Below are positions 42,664 through 54,839 of a stretch of DNA of 64,000 bases, one piece after another; positions within the stretch are counted from its first letter, which is position 1; every line of letters begins with the position of its first letter. The stretch lies in the NCBI GenBank assembly GCA_028023455.1, contig JAQFVV010006200.1, forward strand, positions 5,371,860 to 5,435,859, read 5' to 3'. A program made the position numbers and the translations under genes. The stretch is from Epiperipatus broadwayi. Taxonomy: Eukaryota; Onychophora; Udeonychophora; Euonychophora; Peripatidae. The notes under the pieces were generated by a model that had not been told where the DNA came from, made no database searches, and saw only the letters and a program-made list of their open reading frames with translations.

Positions 42664-43055
42664 AGATAAACTTGGATTTATCCAGTCATAATTTGTTGAC
42701 AAGGAAGCAAATATTTTGCAGTGAGATTATGTAGAGTTTAAAACAAAAGAGAAAATATTTAATCTTCAGTAATTTGATAAAAATGAAACAAATTAAAAGA
42801 TAATTGACGTTTGCAACTTAAAAAAAAAAAGTTTTATTTTTACAAATTTGTAATACTATTTTAGTCATTAAATAAAAAATAAAATAAAAACAATATTGGC
42901 TTAGATCAAGTAAATAAAGTATTGATATTCGTTTATATGTTAAAAACTAAAAAAGAAAACGTTATTTGAATTTTATTGTTAAGAAATAAAAAAGCAATTT
43001 ATCTAATAAAATAAAAATTTCAAATTAGAATTGTATTTTACATTTTATGAAAATC

Positions 43056-43194
43056 GATATCATTTTAAATTCAAATAATGAGGATTCTTAAAAGTTATGT
43101 CTTATTCCATTCATTTTAATATTAAAATTAGCATGTTATATAAAAATAATTTTAGCATTATTTACTCACGTGATAAAAGGTCATGTGCAACGGT
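43056..43194. repeat. 139-bp direct repeat, copy 1
   Basis: Aligned without gaps to 43950-44088, with about 9 differences by eye. It contains CTCACGTGATAAAAGGTCATG near its end. Confidence 0.85.
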
Positions 43195-43409
43195 AGTGCA
43201 TTTCCATGTCATGTCTACAGTCTAAATTTGAATTTAGCCTAAGTAGACTTGAAAATTTAATTTAAACCGGCTTAGATTTTTTTTTTTCAGATAACCGTTT
43301 ATAATCAACCAAGCTAACACTCATCTAATATTGGTCAGTAAATGAGTAATTAACACTTTTTGACTAAAGTATAAAACGAATGAAAATATGCTCAAACTCT
43401 TATATCTAG

Positions 43410-43519
43410 TCAAGCGTTGTTAGCCGAGAGGTCATCGCAACTGCCTTGCAAGCAAGTAGTTGGTTGCAGATGGTTGTGGGTTCGCGTCCCGGCCGATGCT
43501 ATGACATATGAAAAGAAAA
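43410..43519 (+). mobile_element. tRNA-derived SINE
   Basis: It starts TCAAGCGTTGTTAGCCGAGA (A-box-like TTAGCCGAGAGG), has a B-box GGGTTCGCGTCCC near 43468 and ends GCTATGACATATG then an A-rich tail. It is flanked by a 16-base direct repeat (AAACTCTTATATCTAG at 43394-43409, AAACTCTTACATCTAG at 43520-43535, one mismatch). It inserted between the two 139-bp repeats. Confidence 0.88.
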
Positions 43520-43949
43520 AAACTCTTACATCTAGCAATTAACAAGTCTAGGAAACATTGATTTCTTTTTCATTGTTCTTTATAAAAATCTATTCAAGAA
43601 TTCATTGCCCTCCAGTGAGATATACAAAGGCTACTTTACTTTCTAAATAAATTTTGTAAGATTTGAATTTTAAATTATTAGTTAGTGAATAAGGAAACTG
43701 ATGTTAAAAGTTCCTTAGCAAATTTCTATAAAGAAAGGGTGCATGAGAGAGGAGGACAAAATTCCTTTTTTTTTTAAAAAAAAAAAAACTGAAACTGTTA
43801 AGTTTGTAATATCATCTTCAAGTCTTGCTAGTAAATTTTTTAAAAAAAATCATGGCGTTCATAAAAATTTGAGTACTTATCCTTGGAATTTCAATTCCAG
43901 AATCGGTTGTGGGTTTTATACCTAACTACTAAAGGGTATATTTAAATAA

Positions 43950-44088
43950 GATATCGTTTTAAATTTAAATGATGAGGATTCATAAAAGTTATGTCTTATT
44001 GCTTTCATTTTAATATTAAGATTAGCATGTTATATAAAAATAATTTTAGCATTATTTACTCACGTGATAAAAGATCACGTGCAACGGT
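43950..44088. repeat. 139-bp direct repeat, copy 2
   Basis: Partner of 43056-43194. It carries CACGTG twice near its end (TCACGTGATAAAAGATCACG), with a third just beyond. Confidence 0.85.
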
Positions 44089-44513
44089 CACGTGTGACTA
44101 TGTATGTATAAAAATACAGCAAAAATCATTAACATGTTTCTGACAAGATAATCTATTTACTAAAAATGTAGTTGGGATTGTCTTTGTTTATTTTTACTTT
44201 TATTATCTGTTTAGAGTTATACATATATATTTATCTCCCATGCGTTTTTATAAGTGACATTTATAAGTAGCATTCAGCTATATGTAATTTGAGCAAAGTG
44301 CTAATTACAAAGAGTCATTGCAAGCTAAAAAATGCCAACTAATAATAGCATTTATCTTAACTACTACAAATCAAAAGTAAATCTACTTTTAGCTAAGCTG
44401 AAAGTACCGCAATTCCCAAATACATATAATTAAATTACACTCTCTCTTAAAGAGTTACAGATATTACATACAAGATTTTAAACTTTTGTATTTAAATATT
44501 AATATTTAAAGAG

Positions 44514-44738
44514 GATTTCTTCTATATGTTTTATAAATGACATCTATTACGTAATTTAAACAAAATAGCCAATAACATGCCATCTTATAATATTTGTTGG
44601 AACTATTATAAAACAAGAATAAATCTGATTTTAGCTTATTATACAAATTTTTATAAGGACCATGGATGTAATTGATACTTTCTTTAAATTGCATTGTAGC
44701 TGACAATGTCATTTATAAAATCACATAGAAGAAATTTA
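44514..44738. mobile_element. small MITE with about 30-bp terminal inverted repeats
   Basis: TTTCTTCTATATGTTTTATA at the left is inverted at the right (TATAAAATCACATAGAAGAAA). The interior resembles the adjoining stretch at 44250-44400 (shared AAATCTRNTTTTAGCT), so a diverged copy may lie next to it. There is no coding potential. Confidence 0.55.
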
Positions 44739-44739
44739 T

Positions 44740-47390
44740 TAAAATATTAATATATAATTCTAAAAACTGATGAAAATATTTTATTATATATATATCAAAC
44801 ATACTAAAACCTAACTCTAGACAGATATCTTTGCTAACAATTATTTTCGTTCAACATCCACCATCGTGCTTCTTAAGATTAGAGATACAATTATAGATAA
44901 AAGAAAAAAAATACATTGTTTTATATAACAATATAAATAGACTATAACTTGAACACTATAACAATGGAAGTAAATATTTAAGCACATTAAGAATATTGTA
45001 ATAACAAAGTTTACAAATTTTCTTTCTTTTACACAACTGATTTATTGTTTGAATGTCCATATTTTGATATTTAACATCATTGCAGTTTACAGTTCAAGAA
45101 TACCTTTTGGACTAGCTGCTTGTGATTTAGACGTTTATATATATATATTTACGGGAGTTATTTGACCTTGTAATGCAATGTTTTTGAAAATGAATATGTA
45201 TGTAACTGTATGATGTGAAATTTCAAAGCCAAAATTAAATATATATTAATCATTCTATATTTTTTTAAATTCTGGTGCTATTATTTTCAAGATTGGAGAC
45301 AGTTGACTTATTGACTCATTTAATTCCTCTACTCTGTGTGTGCATAGAGTTCAAACCTTACTTTATGTAATATAGTAAAATATATATATTTTAATACATT
45401 CACATATATTTCTCTCACATTAGAAAATATTGACAAAATAATAACAACACATCAAGAGAAACCAACCCATATAACATTTGTAATCAAGTTTATGTAAGAA
45501 CTTATCTTTTTCTCTCAATCTTTTATCATTTTTCATCACTTCTCTCTCTAGCAATTTCATGTTCATAGTATACACTTATTAGACCTATATTAATTAAAAT
45601 TTCATCTGCAATGGCATTTGAAAAAGAGTGTAAATTAAATAATGATAATGCCAATTACCTATATTTATTTTTTATTATTATTAAATAATTATTGTAGAAT
45701 TTCAGGCTTGGAATTAAAATTAGATTTTATAATCCAAAATAATACATTAGGATGATTAGCAATAAAAATTGATCTCCAAAATGCCTCATAAAATAAAATC
45801 TCACATAAAAAATAAGCAATTATAATGAGTTTCTAAGTGTAAAAAATTGATTTAAAAAATAAAGCTATATTAAAAAAGTGTTAATTAATAAGTAAACATA
45901 TTACTTAGCATATTATTTAAAAAAAAAAAAACTAACCTGTGAGTAATTATATTATTTAAAAATATTTTGGTAGATATAATTTTAAAACAAATATATATAT
46001 AATTTTTCCGTTGTTTATCACCATGTTATTTTTTAGAAGCCATGAATACTTTTTAATTTATTTTCCATGTATTTATGTCTAATTATTAAAAAAAAATTAT
46101 TCTTATAATTTGTAAACAATAAGATTTGGGATTTTCTTGTAGTGTTGTTAACTTTTGTTTTCTTTTGGATCATGTTTTTTTATTTTATTTTACATAAATC
46201 AGCAAAATTAAATATAATGTACAGTTGCTATAGTTTTAATAATATATGTAAATGATTAAGCCTTTTTTTGCTGATCATGACAAAACTGCCTATTCTCTTG
46301 AATAAATTACAAATACTTTATAAGTTTATTGATTTAAAATTAAAAAATAAATATATGATTAATGACCTTTGATTGTATAAAGTTGATTATTAGCTGTATG
46401 ATGTATGAAATCATTTTTTTTAAATAATTTACAATCGTGATGACTATTATGATCATTGTATTTTTGCTATAGGGAAAACAATGTTCCTAAAAATTTTAAT
46501 CCAGAAAACTGATTGAATCAATGTATATTAGCTAATATACACAATTTACAACTAAATATTAATATATTTTGTTGTTGTATATGCTCAATGTATTTTACTT
46601 ACTGTGGTTAATGGAACTAATGGGTTTTTTGACTTTGTAGTCAATAAAGATTAAAATCTTCTTTACTTTAAAATATGTCATAAATGAAAGCATTGAATGT
46701 TTTATAAATTCACTGGATAAAAATTAAATAAAATGTATGACTCATATTTTAATTCTTTAATCAAAGCAATATTGTATACCGTATAATAAATAAACTATAC
46801 TGTGCATTTTTAGCATGAATATTGCCATTTTGTTTTCAGAAGACATGGTCTTTAATAAAATTTCTATGACATCATTAATCTTATAACATGACTGACATCT
46901 TGAAAAAATGGCAGACATTCTTTTTTTTAAAAAGTTTTGGAATTTTTTTTTAAAAGATCATAATAGTGAATAATCAATTGTAAATCAAAATTGTGGATAC
47001 AAATTGATTACGATTGTTATGGAGAATTCTTACATAAAAGTTCATCACTAATCAGGGTAAAGGTGTATTTATTCTTTGAATTATGTTGATATATTATATA
47101 GTCTCTTATTATATATTTCCATTTATTTCTGAATTCTTTTCATAAAGCAGCCTATCAATTTCCAAATTTTAGATCACATAATAAATATGTTTTTTAAAAA
47201 ATTATTTTTAATTTAAAAAAAAAATAATGCATTATAATTTTGTTAAAAGTTAAAATGAAACAGTCTTTAATTAAATAGTTCTCTGTACGATCAAAAAAAT
47301 TCAATAAGAAAGAGTGAATCCTATTTTACTCTAGTTTCATCTATAATACATATGCCTCTGCAAAGAAATAGTTAATTAATATAATATAGT
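44740..47390. other. AT-rich non-coding stretch
   Basis: Only A/T homopolymers and TA runs are visible. No gene is supported. Confidence 0.45.
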
Positions 47391-47998
47391 TGTCTTTTCT
47401 CCCTGATAAGTTACTAACAGAAGTAATACAATGTTAGTATAAATGTAATTAAATGGAAACCACATTAGCCTCCAAAGCAATATGCATTTATAGTGATTGT
47501 AATTAATTAACCAATTGGTTCAATTCAATCCAAATAAAGTGTATATATATATACTCATTCTTAATAGTAGTTGATGGCTAGTCACAAGCAGACAAGAGTG
47601 GTTAAAAATAAGTTTAATGTTGCCGCTTAATATTGTAGTTTAAGTGCAGTTTATGAATTGTCTTTGGTGAAACAAGATTAATATGCAGTCTACAAGAAAT
47701 CTAAATCATCATACTAAAAAGTCTATATAAAGAGAAGTCTATAAAAAATCTTTAAACCACTTAAAATACACAGATAGAAACTGCAGCTGAATATAATAAG
47801 AAAAAAAGAAGAACAAGCAAGTAAAAGATTGTCAATACAGGTATTTCCTTCTCAAACTCAAGTTGTAGCCAAAGGCAATATTCTATAATGAATAATCTCC
47901 CTGAACAAATACATATAGCTATCATAACTAGTTGTTATATGCATTAATAAATATTAGAATTATTATTATGACTTGTAAGTTTTATTGCCATGTAGATG
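47391..47998 (+). repeat. 5' LTR of the old gypsy relic
   Basis: Starts near TGTCTTTTCTCCC. It shares ordered words with the 3' LTR, for example GAAGTCTA-containing clusters, AAGAAGAACAAGCAAGTA and GACTTGTAARTTTTA near the end. The ends are approximate. Confidence 0.7.
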
Positions 47999-48185
47999 TA
48001 ATTTGCTTCTACCTATAAAATTTTATTATCATGTCCCTATTCATCCATCTGAAATTAACTTTTGAAAAGGCAGCAAAATTATTAACTTTGTATTTTTTTC
48101 CAAAGCCATTAATAATAATGCAAATTTACAAATTTTACCAGCATAATGACTTTAAAAATAAAAAGGAAATGAATTTGCAGCAGAG

Positions 48186-48389
48186 ATGAGAAAACTTGTT
48201 TTTTCCTATGAATTTGAAAATTTCTTGGAAGAAACACTTTGTGGAAAATTTATTTATGGAATAATGAACTCCTTAATTAGAATCAAGCTATTAATGTGTA
48301 GTAAAATATTTGAAACTGCAGTATCATTAACCAGCACATACAAGAAAAGTGTTAAGCAGTCAGCAACCATTATCAGCAATAATACATGA
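48186..48389 (+). pseudogene. gag fragment of the old gypsy relic
   Basis: A 67-codon frame with a FVYGIMNS-like segment (LCGKFIYGIMNS) that resembles the capsid C-terminal region of gypsy gag, followed by a decayed zinc knuckle 170 bases downstream. It is not functional. Confidence 0.55.
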
Positions 48390-48641
48390 TTAAATTGATA
48401 TAACAAAGACAAAGTCTTGAAGCAAAAAAATATAAATATAAAATTTAAATTGCTTAGAAAATGAAGATCACCAACCATGAAGTAAAATCCAAACAGAAAT
48501 GTTAACAATGTAATTGCATTATCCAAAGTATGGACCAGGGTTGTCAAAAACTGGTCATATTAAAGTGGCATGTAAATATAAGTTAAAACATTAGGAAACA
48601 TAGTAATAATACTAAAATCCACAATCATCCTAAGGGATAAA

Positions 48642-49668
48642 TTATAAATTTATTAAACGCACATTGATTATGTAAGTAATATTTACTGAGGCTATAACCT
48701 CGATAATATGCATATAAAATGCGATAGTAGGGACCTCTACAGGTGTTTTAACCACAAGCTTACGCTATGGAAGAAAAGAGGGGAACCCTTCTTTACTTCA
48801 ACCTACTTTCTATTTAAACAGGTGAAGCTGAAGCGGTTAGATCTGCGAGCGTGAAGCTATTCAATACTTCACTGATTAAGTCCACATTGATTATGTAAGT
48901 AATATTTACTGAGGCTATAACCTCGATAATATGCGTATAAAATGCGATAGTAGGGACCTCTACAGGTGTTTTAACCACAAGCTTACGCTATGGAAGAAAA
49001 GAGGGGAACCCTTCTTTACTTCAATCTACTTTCTATTTAAATAGGTGAAGCTGAAGCGGTTAGATCTGCGAGCGTGAAGCTATTCAATACTTCACTGATT
49101 AAGTCCACATTTCTTATTACACATTAATACTCGCGAAATCTTTCGATTTACAACGAGTCAATGGAAAGATTTTATATTTAGAAATCTATTATAGTAATTT
49201 AAAGTTGTAATTATAAATTTATTAAACGCACATTGATTACGTAAGTAATATTTACTGAGGCTATAACCTACTATCGCATTTTATAGGCATATTATCGAGG
49301 TTATAACCTCAGTAAATATTACTTACTGTAATCAATGTGCGTTTAATAAATTTATAATTACAACTTTAAATTACTGTAATAGATTTCTAAATATAAAATC
49401 TTTCCATTGACTCGTTGTAAATCGAAAGATTTCGCGAGTATTAATGTGTAATAAGAAATGTGGACTTAATCAGTGAAGTATTGAATAGCTTCACGCTCGC
49501 AGATCTAACCGCTTCAGCTTCACCTATTTAAATAGAAAGTAGGTTGAAGTAAAGAAGGGTTCCCCTCTTTTCTTCCATAGCGTAAGCTTGTGGTTAAAAC
49601 ACCTGTAGAGGTCCCTACTATCGCATTTTATACGCATATTATCGAGGTTATAGCCTCAGTAAATATTA
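48642..49668. mobile_element. foldback element with a duplicated 223-bp unit in one arm
   Basis: The left arm has two direct copies of a 223-base unit (48660-48882 and 48883-49105), a spacer of about 120 bases, and a partial third unit up to the centre at about 49268. The right arm carries the spacer and a single unit in inverse orientation (49269-49668). Arms match at well over 95% by eye. The direct repeat CCTAAGGGATAAA flanks both ends (48629-48641 and 49669-49681) and may be a target duplication. There is no open reading frame. Its superfamily is unknown. Confidence 0.8.
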
Positions 49669-50090
49669 CCTAAGGGATAAAGTATAAATTTAATCATATG
49701 AATGATAATCCTAAATGAACTTATTCTAAAACAGAAACTAAAGCTACTGATAAAAGTAATAATATAAATGTGAATAATGTTATAAATAAGAGAATCATTC
49801 CAGCAGTTGCAAATCAAATAATCATTAATGAAGTTCTGATAACTTTAGAAATTAACTCTGAATCAGCAATATCCATAGTATCAAATAAATGCTAACAAAG
49901 AATAAGTATAAACAAAAAGCTCAAATTGAAACCTATATAAAAATATATATTTGATTACCAAGAACAGCCTATAGAACTAATAAACTAAACTGATATTAAT
50001 GCATGACAAGGTCCAGACATGGTTCAGCTATCACTAATGGTGTCCACAAGTGAAAACAGCAATCTTTTATGTCAAAGTTAGTTTAAACTA

Positions 50091-50324
50091 TTGGGTTATG
50101 CAGTAATTTATGTGAGCCAAGTTAACAACATTAGTAATGAAGATACTTTAAAAAGAGATTTTTCACAAGTATCTGAACCAGGAATTGCAAAATACTTGCA
50201 AACCACTGGCCAAACTATTATTTTATGCAAAAATGAAACCAATCACATGAAGTACAGGGCAATTGCCATTGCTTTGAGAGAAAAGATTGTGTTGAAACTA
50301 AAAAAGCTACAAAAAAAGACATAA
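50091..50324 (+). pseudogene. RT N-terminal fragment of the old gypsy relic
   Basis: A 77-codon frame matching the region before RT, with VSEPGIAKY and a YRAIAIALREKIVLKLKKL helix like the gypsy PIPFALREKVEKEL segment. Confidence 0.7.
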
Positions 50325-50329
50325 CAGGG

Positions 50330-51420
50330 CCATTGACATAGCTAAAAAATAATGGAAAAATTAGACTACGTGAAAACTACCAGTGACAGTAAATAAGCCA
50401 CTATATATTAACAATTACTCCCATTATTAGACAAACAAAGACTGGCAACTCTCACTGGTGAAAATTTTTTCACCAAGATTGATCTTACTCAAGCTTACTC
50501 GCAATTGCCAATTAAAAAAAAAATGACTACAGCTCTCATTTGGATCAATACAAGAGATTTTTTAACATTAAACAATTACCTTGCAAAATTTCTACTGCAC
50601 CAGCAAGCTTCCAAAGTATTGTGGGTCAACTGACAGTTGGATTACCATACTGTAATGACTTCTTAATAATTATTGGCCAATGTAAACAATAATTAAAAAG
50701 ATCAACTAAACAATTACTGAAAAAAATTAAAGAGACAAGCATGAAAGGACGATCTGGTAAATAATATTTATTTGAAGTGACTGAGCTTGAATTTCTCAGA
50801 TCCCAAGTTAATGGAAAAAGGGATATTTCAATCAATGAACAAAGTAAAAGCAAGTCTTCTCGGAATTGGTGAATTACTACAAAAATTTTATACACCACAA
50901 AACAAAAATGAAAGTTCTTTATATGTTTAATAGCATAAAAAACAGAATGGAAAGAAACACAGATAGAAACATTTGGAAACAGCTCAGATGAAAGCATTCA
51001 GGGAACTAGATCTAATGACAAATACTAAAGTTCTAATACACTATGACTTGAAAAACTTGCAACACTGCACTGGTCAGAGTGATAGTGGTATTATCTCATA
51101 AAGACCAAATGGAAGTGAATTACTGATAGCATTTACATCACGTATTCTATCAAAAACTGAAAAAATTACTTCAAAATTGTTTGTGAAGCTTTTGCCCTAA
51201 TTTCTGAAATTAAAAAAAATTTCATCAATATATTTATGGTCAGCACTTCATTCTTCAAACAGACCACCATCCACTATTTGAAATATTCAGCCCTAACCAA
51301 GATATACCTCAACATATATCACTATGCATGCTCCAGTAGTTCAACATTCTTAATGCATATGATTTTAAATTAAAACACATAGTGAGAAAAATATTTCACA
51401 TGTGGGTGCATTAAGGTTGC
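50330..51420 (+). pseudogene. RT and RNase H remains of the old gypsy relic
   Basis: Scattered short frames: an RT motif A region near 50470 (FTKIDLTQAYSQLP), a decayed catalytic box at about 50650 (PYCNDFLI), and RNase H words LIHYDLKN, LLIAFTSRILSKTEK and HQYIYGQHFILQTDHHPLFE. Numerous stops and frame changes are present. Confidence 0.75.
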
Positions 51421-51799
51421 TATCAGATAACAGAGTCAATCCCTACATTGAAAGCACAATGCAACAAATAATTAACATCATAGATTTAGCCAACTATGTA
51501 CATATAAATAGCTACATAGCAGCGCAATGGAATGATAAAGGTTTAGAACATCAATTGCTTACTTTATGCATTTGCAAAGTATGGTCATGAACTAAAACAT
51601 CACTGGTTAACCAAGTTATTTGGAATAAACAAAAAGAGCTTTTCATCAAGAGTGGATGTATTGCCTGAGGAATCAGAATACTCATTCTGAGATAAAGCAA
51701 CAAATAATTATTGCAACTTCTACACAGTGGACACCCAAGCACCCAAGCATCATCCATATGAAAATGATAGTATGATCATGGGTATGGTAATTGGATATA

Positions 51800-52510
51800 A
51801 ACAATGGCATTGAAGTCTAAAGATGGAATTTGTCATCAATGATGGTTTATAAGGTATGACACCCAAAACCAGAGAATGATCCTCATGGAATTAAATTCAT
51901 ATTGTTTATGCAGGATCATGGAAAAATAAATGATTTTTAATCATTGTGGATGCATATTTGAAATGGATTGAAGTTTTCTTTGTGAATAATAAAGATGTCA
52001 TCACAATAATAAGTCTTTTTGAAAAAATTATTTGCTATCCATGGATTGCCAAGAACCATCATGTTTACAGCTAGGCAATTTAAAAAAAATTATCATGAAA
52101 ATACAATTACACACATTACCTCTACCATTTCACCCAGAAAGTAATAGGCTAGTAGAATGAATGATCCAAGATGTCAAATAAAACTTACAAAAAGACTTCA
52201 GTTAAATTGATCAATGCCACTGTCAAAAATTTTCTTTGCCCAAACTACAATACCATCTATGTTTGGAAGGAAACTAAAGATCATACAACAGATATAAGAA
52301 CATTGTCATTTAAACAAGTACTTGACCAGTCATAAAATTGCTATTGGATCTAAAGTTTTATATGGAATGTATCCAAATCCAAAATGGATACCTGCTACAG
52401 AAATTACTAATACAGGAAAATATCTATTAATTGAGAAAACACAAGAGATCCACATCCATAAAAGATACCAAGATCAGCTATGTTGTGATTATAACTTGTT
52501 AGAAACATAA
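51800..52510 (+). pseudogene. integrase remains of the old gypsy relic
   Basis: VDAYLKWIEVFFVNNKD lies near 51945. A 62-codon frame at 52322-52510 matches the SH3-like C-terminal region: IGSKVLYG, PKWIPATEI, then HKRYQDQL. The catalytic triad is not readable. Confidence 0.65.
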
Positions 52511-52781
52511 AAAGGTGATAAGCAAGAAATTAATGACCCTGAACACTAGAACACTAGACAACCAAAAAAAAAATTTACTAGTAATGGAAAACATACAGTA
52601 CAAGAGTAGAAAACTACCAAAATATTTGCAAAACTATGAACTTGCATCTTATTACAAAAGACCCTAGTAAAGATTAATCACTAATGAAAGTAGCTAGATG
52701 AGAATAATTATGCCTCATCTAGGAAGAATGGGTATAGTGCATGATGCATATCCACAAGATAATAAATAAAATTAATAAAAT

Positions 52782-53352
52782 ATTTTTTTCTCCCTGCCAA
52801 ATTACCAATGGAATTAATGCTGGATTAGCATAAATGTAATTAAAGAAAACATGTTATAACCAATTAAAAGTAAGTAATAAGAACTGGACACTCAGAAGAT
52901 GAGAGGGAGAGTTTACTATTTAGTCCAAAAGGTAATGGTAATGGTCCTTAATAGAAGTTAGCAGCTAGTCATGAGAAAATGAGCGATTTAAGACTAGTTT
53001 AATATAGCACTTTAACAGTGTAATTTAATTGAAGTCTACAAATAGTCTACATATGCAGTAAAGAAAAATTAACATGCAGTCTACAAGATGAAGTCTACAG
53101 GAAACTGAATAAAGTAGAATAAAAAGTGTACTACACAGAGAAGACTACAAAAAGTCTTTAAAGCATTTTAGAAACTGTAGATAAATCTAACAAGAAGAAC
53201 AAGCAAGTATAAAAACATCAAAAGAGGTGTTTCTTTCTTGAACTCAAGTTCTAACTAAGTGCAATATCATATAGTTATTGTAACCAATTATTTTATATAC
53301 TAATACATATTGAATTATTTATATTACTTGTAAATTTTACTGTAGCTCTGAT
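52782..53352 (+). repeat. 3' LTR of the old gypsy relic
   Basis: Diverged partner of 47391-47998, with shared AAATGTAATTAAA, CTAGTCA, TTAACATGCAGTCTACAAGA, AAGAAGAACAAGCAAGTA and TTACTTGTAAATTTTA words. Confidence 0.7.
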
Positions 53353-53370
53353 AGAAAATTTTCATTTATG

Positions 53371-53735
53371 ACAAACTTGAGTAATCAATGACAGTGTTTA
53401 CTAAGTTCCTATCTAGTACTGTCCTATTCCTATGTCAAAATTAGTTTCTGATATATGACCTTTAAAACTAAAAAGTTTTGGGTTTGAATCAAGTAGTTTG
53501 ATAACTGTTGGAGGGAAGATGCATTAGATAGAAAAACACTGCAGATGTATTGGATTCAAATCCCAATTTCCTCACTGGCAAAGACCATAAGCCAGAAATT
53601 AGTCTGAAAATATAAGTAGAATAGCACTAAATAGGGATTTAAGAAGCACTATCATCTATTGATTATTCAAAATTACAATAGATAAAATGATTTGTTGTTA
53701 AAAAGTATTGCATAAAGCTGGGATCATGTGATGTT
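53371..53735. mobile_element. decayed copy of the 4499-4790 MITE
   Basis: GAGTAATCAATGACAG, TTCCTATCTAGTACTG and TTAGTTTCTGATATATGACC parallel the left arm and centre of the copy at 4499. GCACTAAATAGGGATTT and ATCTATTGATTAT parallel its right arm. It is heavily diverged, and the centre is expanded by about 100 bases. Confidence 0.6.
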
Positions 53736-53739
53736 TTAT

Positions 53740-54180
53740 TGGTTTCAAGTTAATGTTGGACTTTTTTAAAAATAAGTGAAAGAGAAGGTACTACTCATTG
53801 GGCTATACAACTTCAGATAATAATAGTTTAGTGAAGTTTATTTTTATCCTTTAGCTAAAAATAGCTAGATAATTATTTATTAAGCTATATATGGATGGGC
53901 TAGATAGATTCTTAAGAGCTTGGTACTTAAAAAACTAAACTTGCTTGCAATTAGAAAAAAAAAAAGTTTTACCAGATGAATATATTTTTGTGAACAATAA
54001 ACTGTTAAATAAACCATGCAGTATCTCCAGTACAGTGAATTGGGATTTCTGTTGAGGCTGGTCATTAGTAGTTAAGAGGATTGTTTTCAGATTAATCAAT
54101 TAAGATTTATATTACTATGTGATAGTAGAGAGAACATTGACTTGCAATTTCAATTTATTTAATCATTATTTGTATTTAGT
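53740..54180. other. AT-rich non-coding stretch
   Basis: No gene is visible. A 61-codon minus-strand frame here is not convincing. Confidence 0.4.
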
Positions 54181-54190
54181 TATCTCATAG

Positions 54191-54285
54191 TTTTTTTTTT
54201 CTCATATGTCATAGCATCGGCAGGGAAGCGAACCCAGGACAACTGCTTGTAAGGTAGCTGTGCTGACCACTCGACCACCAACGCT
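54191..54285 (-). mobile_element. tRNA-derived SINE, minus strand
   Basis: On the minus strand it reads AGCGTTGGTGGTCGAGTGGT (A-box-like), GGGTTCGCTTCCC (B box) and GCTATGACATATGAG then an A-run. This is the same family as at 35492 and 43410. I could not fix the target duplication. Confidence 0.85.
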
Positions 54286-54609
54286 AATTTTGTTGGGGTT
54301 TTTTAATCAGTTTAGAAATGCACTATTTATGTCTTTAAAATATCAGTCTGTTTAAATAAACATTGTTATAATCTCCCAAAGCATAAACTTTTAATATTAT
54401 TTAAATTTAATATATTGATTAATGGCTTTATTCTTTACTAGCATTTGTGAAATGTTAATTTATATACCCACTGTGCATGTATGTTCTAAATTTTATATTC
54501 AAATTTTTTGTTTTCTATTTGTGTATCGCTTTGTTTATTTACTTAATTTTACGATGAGACTTTAGTAATAGGCATTAACTAATCATGGTGTTAATTATGT
54601 ATTGTGTTA

Positions 54610-54838
54610 TATTTCTGTAGTGTAATTTTCACCATACTATTCTCATGCAAGGTCGAAACTGCTTTCTGTCCATTTTTTAACATCTTGTGGAGGGGGTATA
54701 ATTATAAACATATGACCAAAGACATATGAAAGGTTATATGTTTATGATTACACCTCTCCACAAGGTGTTAAAAGTGAATAGAAAGCAATCCCTAACTTGT
54801 GAGAGAGTGGCGTAATAAAAATTACACTACAAAAATAT
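54610..54838. mobile_element. small foldback MITE
   Basis: ATATTTCTGTAGTGTAATTT at the left is inverted at the right (AAATTACACTACAAAAATAT). The inner parts also pair: GCTTTCTGTCCATTTTTTAA and AACATCTTGTGGAG versus their inverses at 54740-54790. It is about 220 bases with TA at the margins. There is no coding. Confidence 0.7.
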
Positions 54839-54839
54839 T

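Larger units (their letters stand above)
47391..53352 (+). mobile_element. old Ty3/gypsy retrotransposon relic
   Basis: Two diverged long terminal repeats bracket decayed gag-pol. Recognisable pieces in order are gag (48186-48389), a zinc-knuckle remnant GHIKVACKYK (near 48556), an RT N-terminal segment (50091-50324), a decayed RT box with CND in place of the second catalytic aspartates (near 50650), RNase H fragments (51020-51420), integrase core scraps with VDAYLKWIEVF (near 51945), and an integrase C-terminal domain (52322-52510). Its LTRs share no similarity with those at 17238, so it is a different family and much older. A foldback element sits in its gag. Confidence 0.8.

Noticed and set aside
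43410-43519. A functional tRNA gene
   Set aside because: A and B boxes are present, but no complete cloverleaf is seen and it has SINE features (A-tail, 16-bp direct repeats, related copies).
48660-49668. CRISPR-like direct repeats
   Set aside because: The units are 223 bases, only two are direct, and the rest form an inverted arm. There are no spacers and no cas genes.
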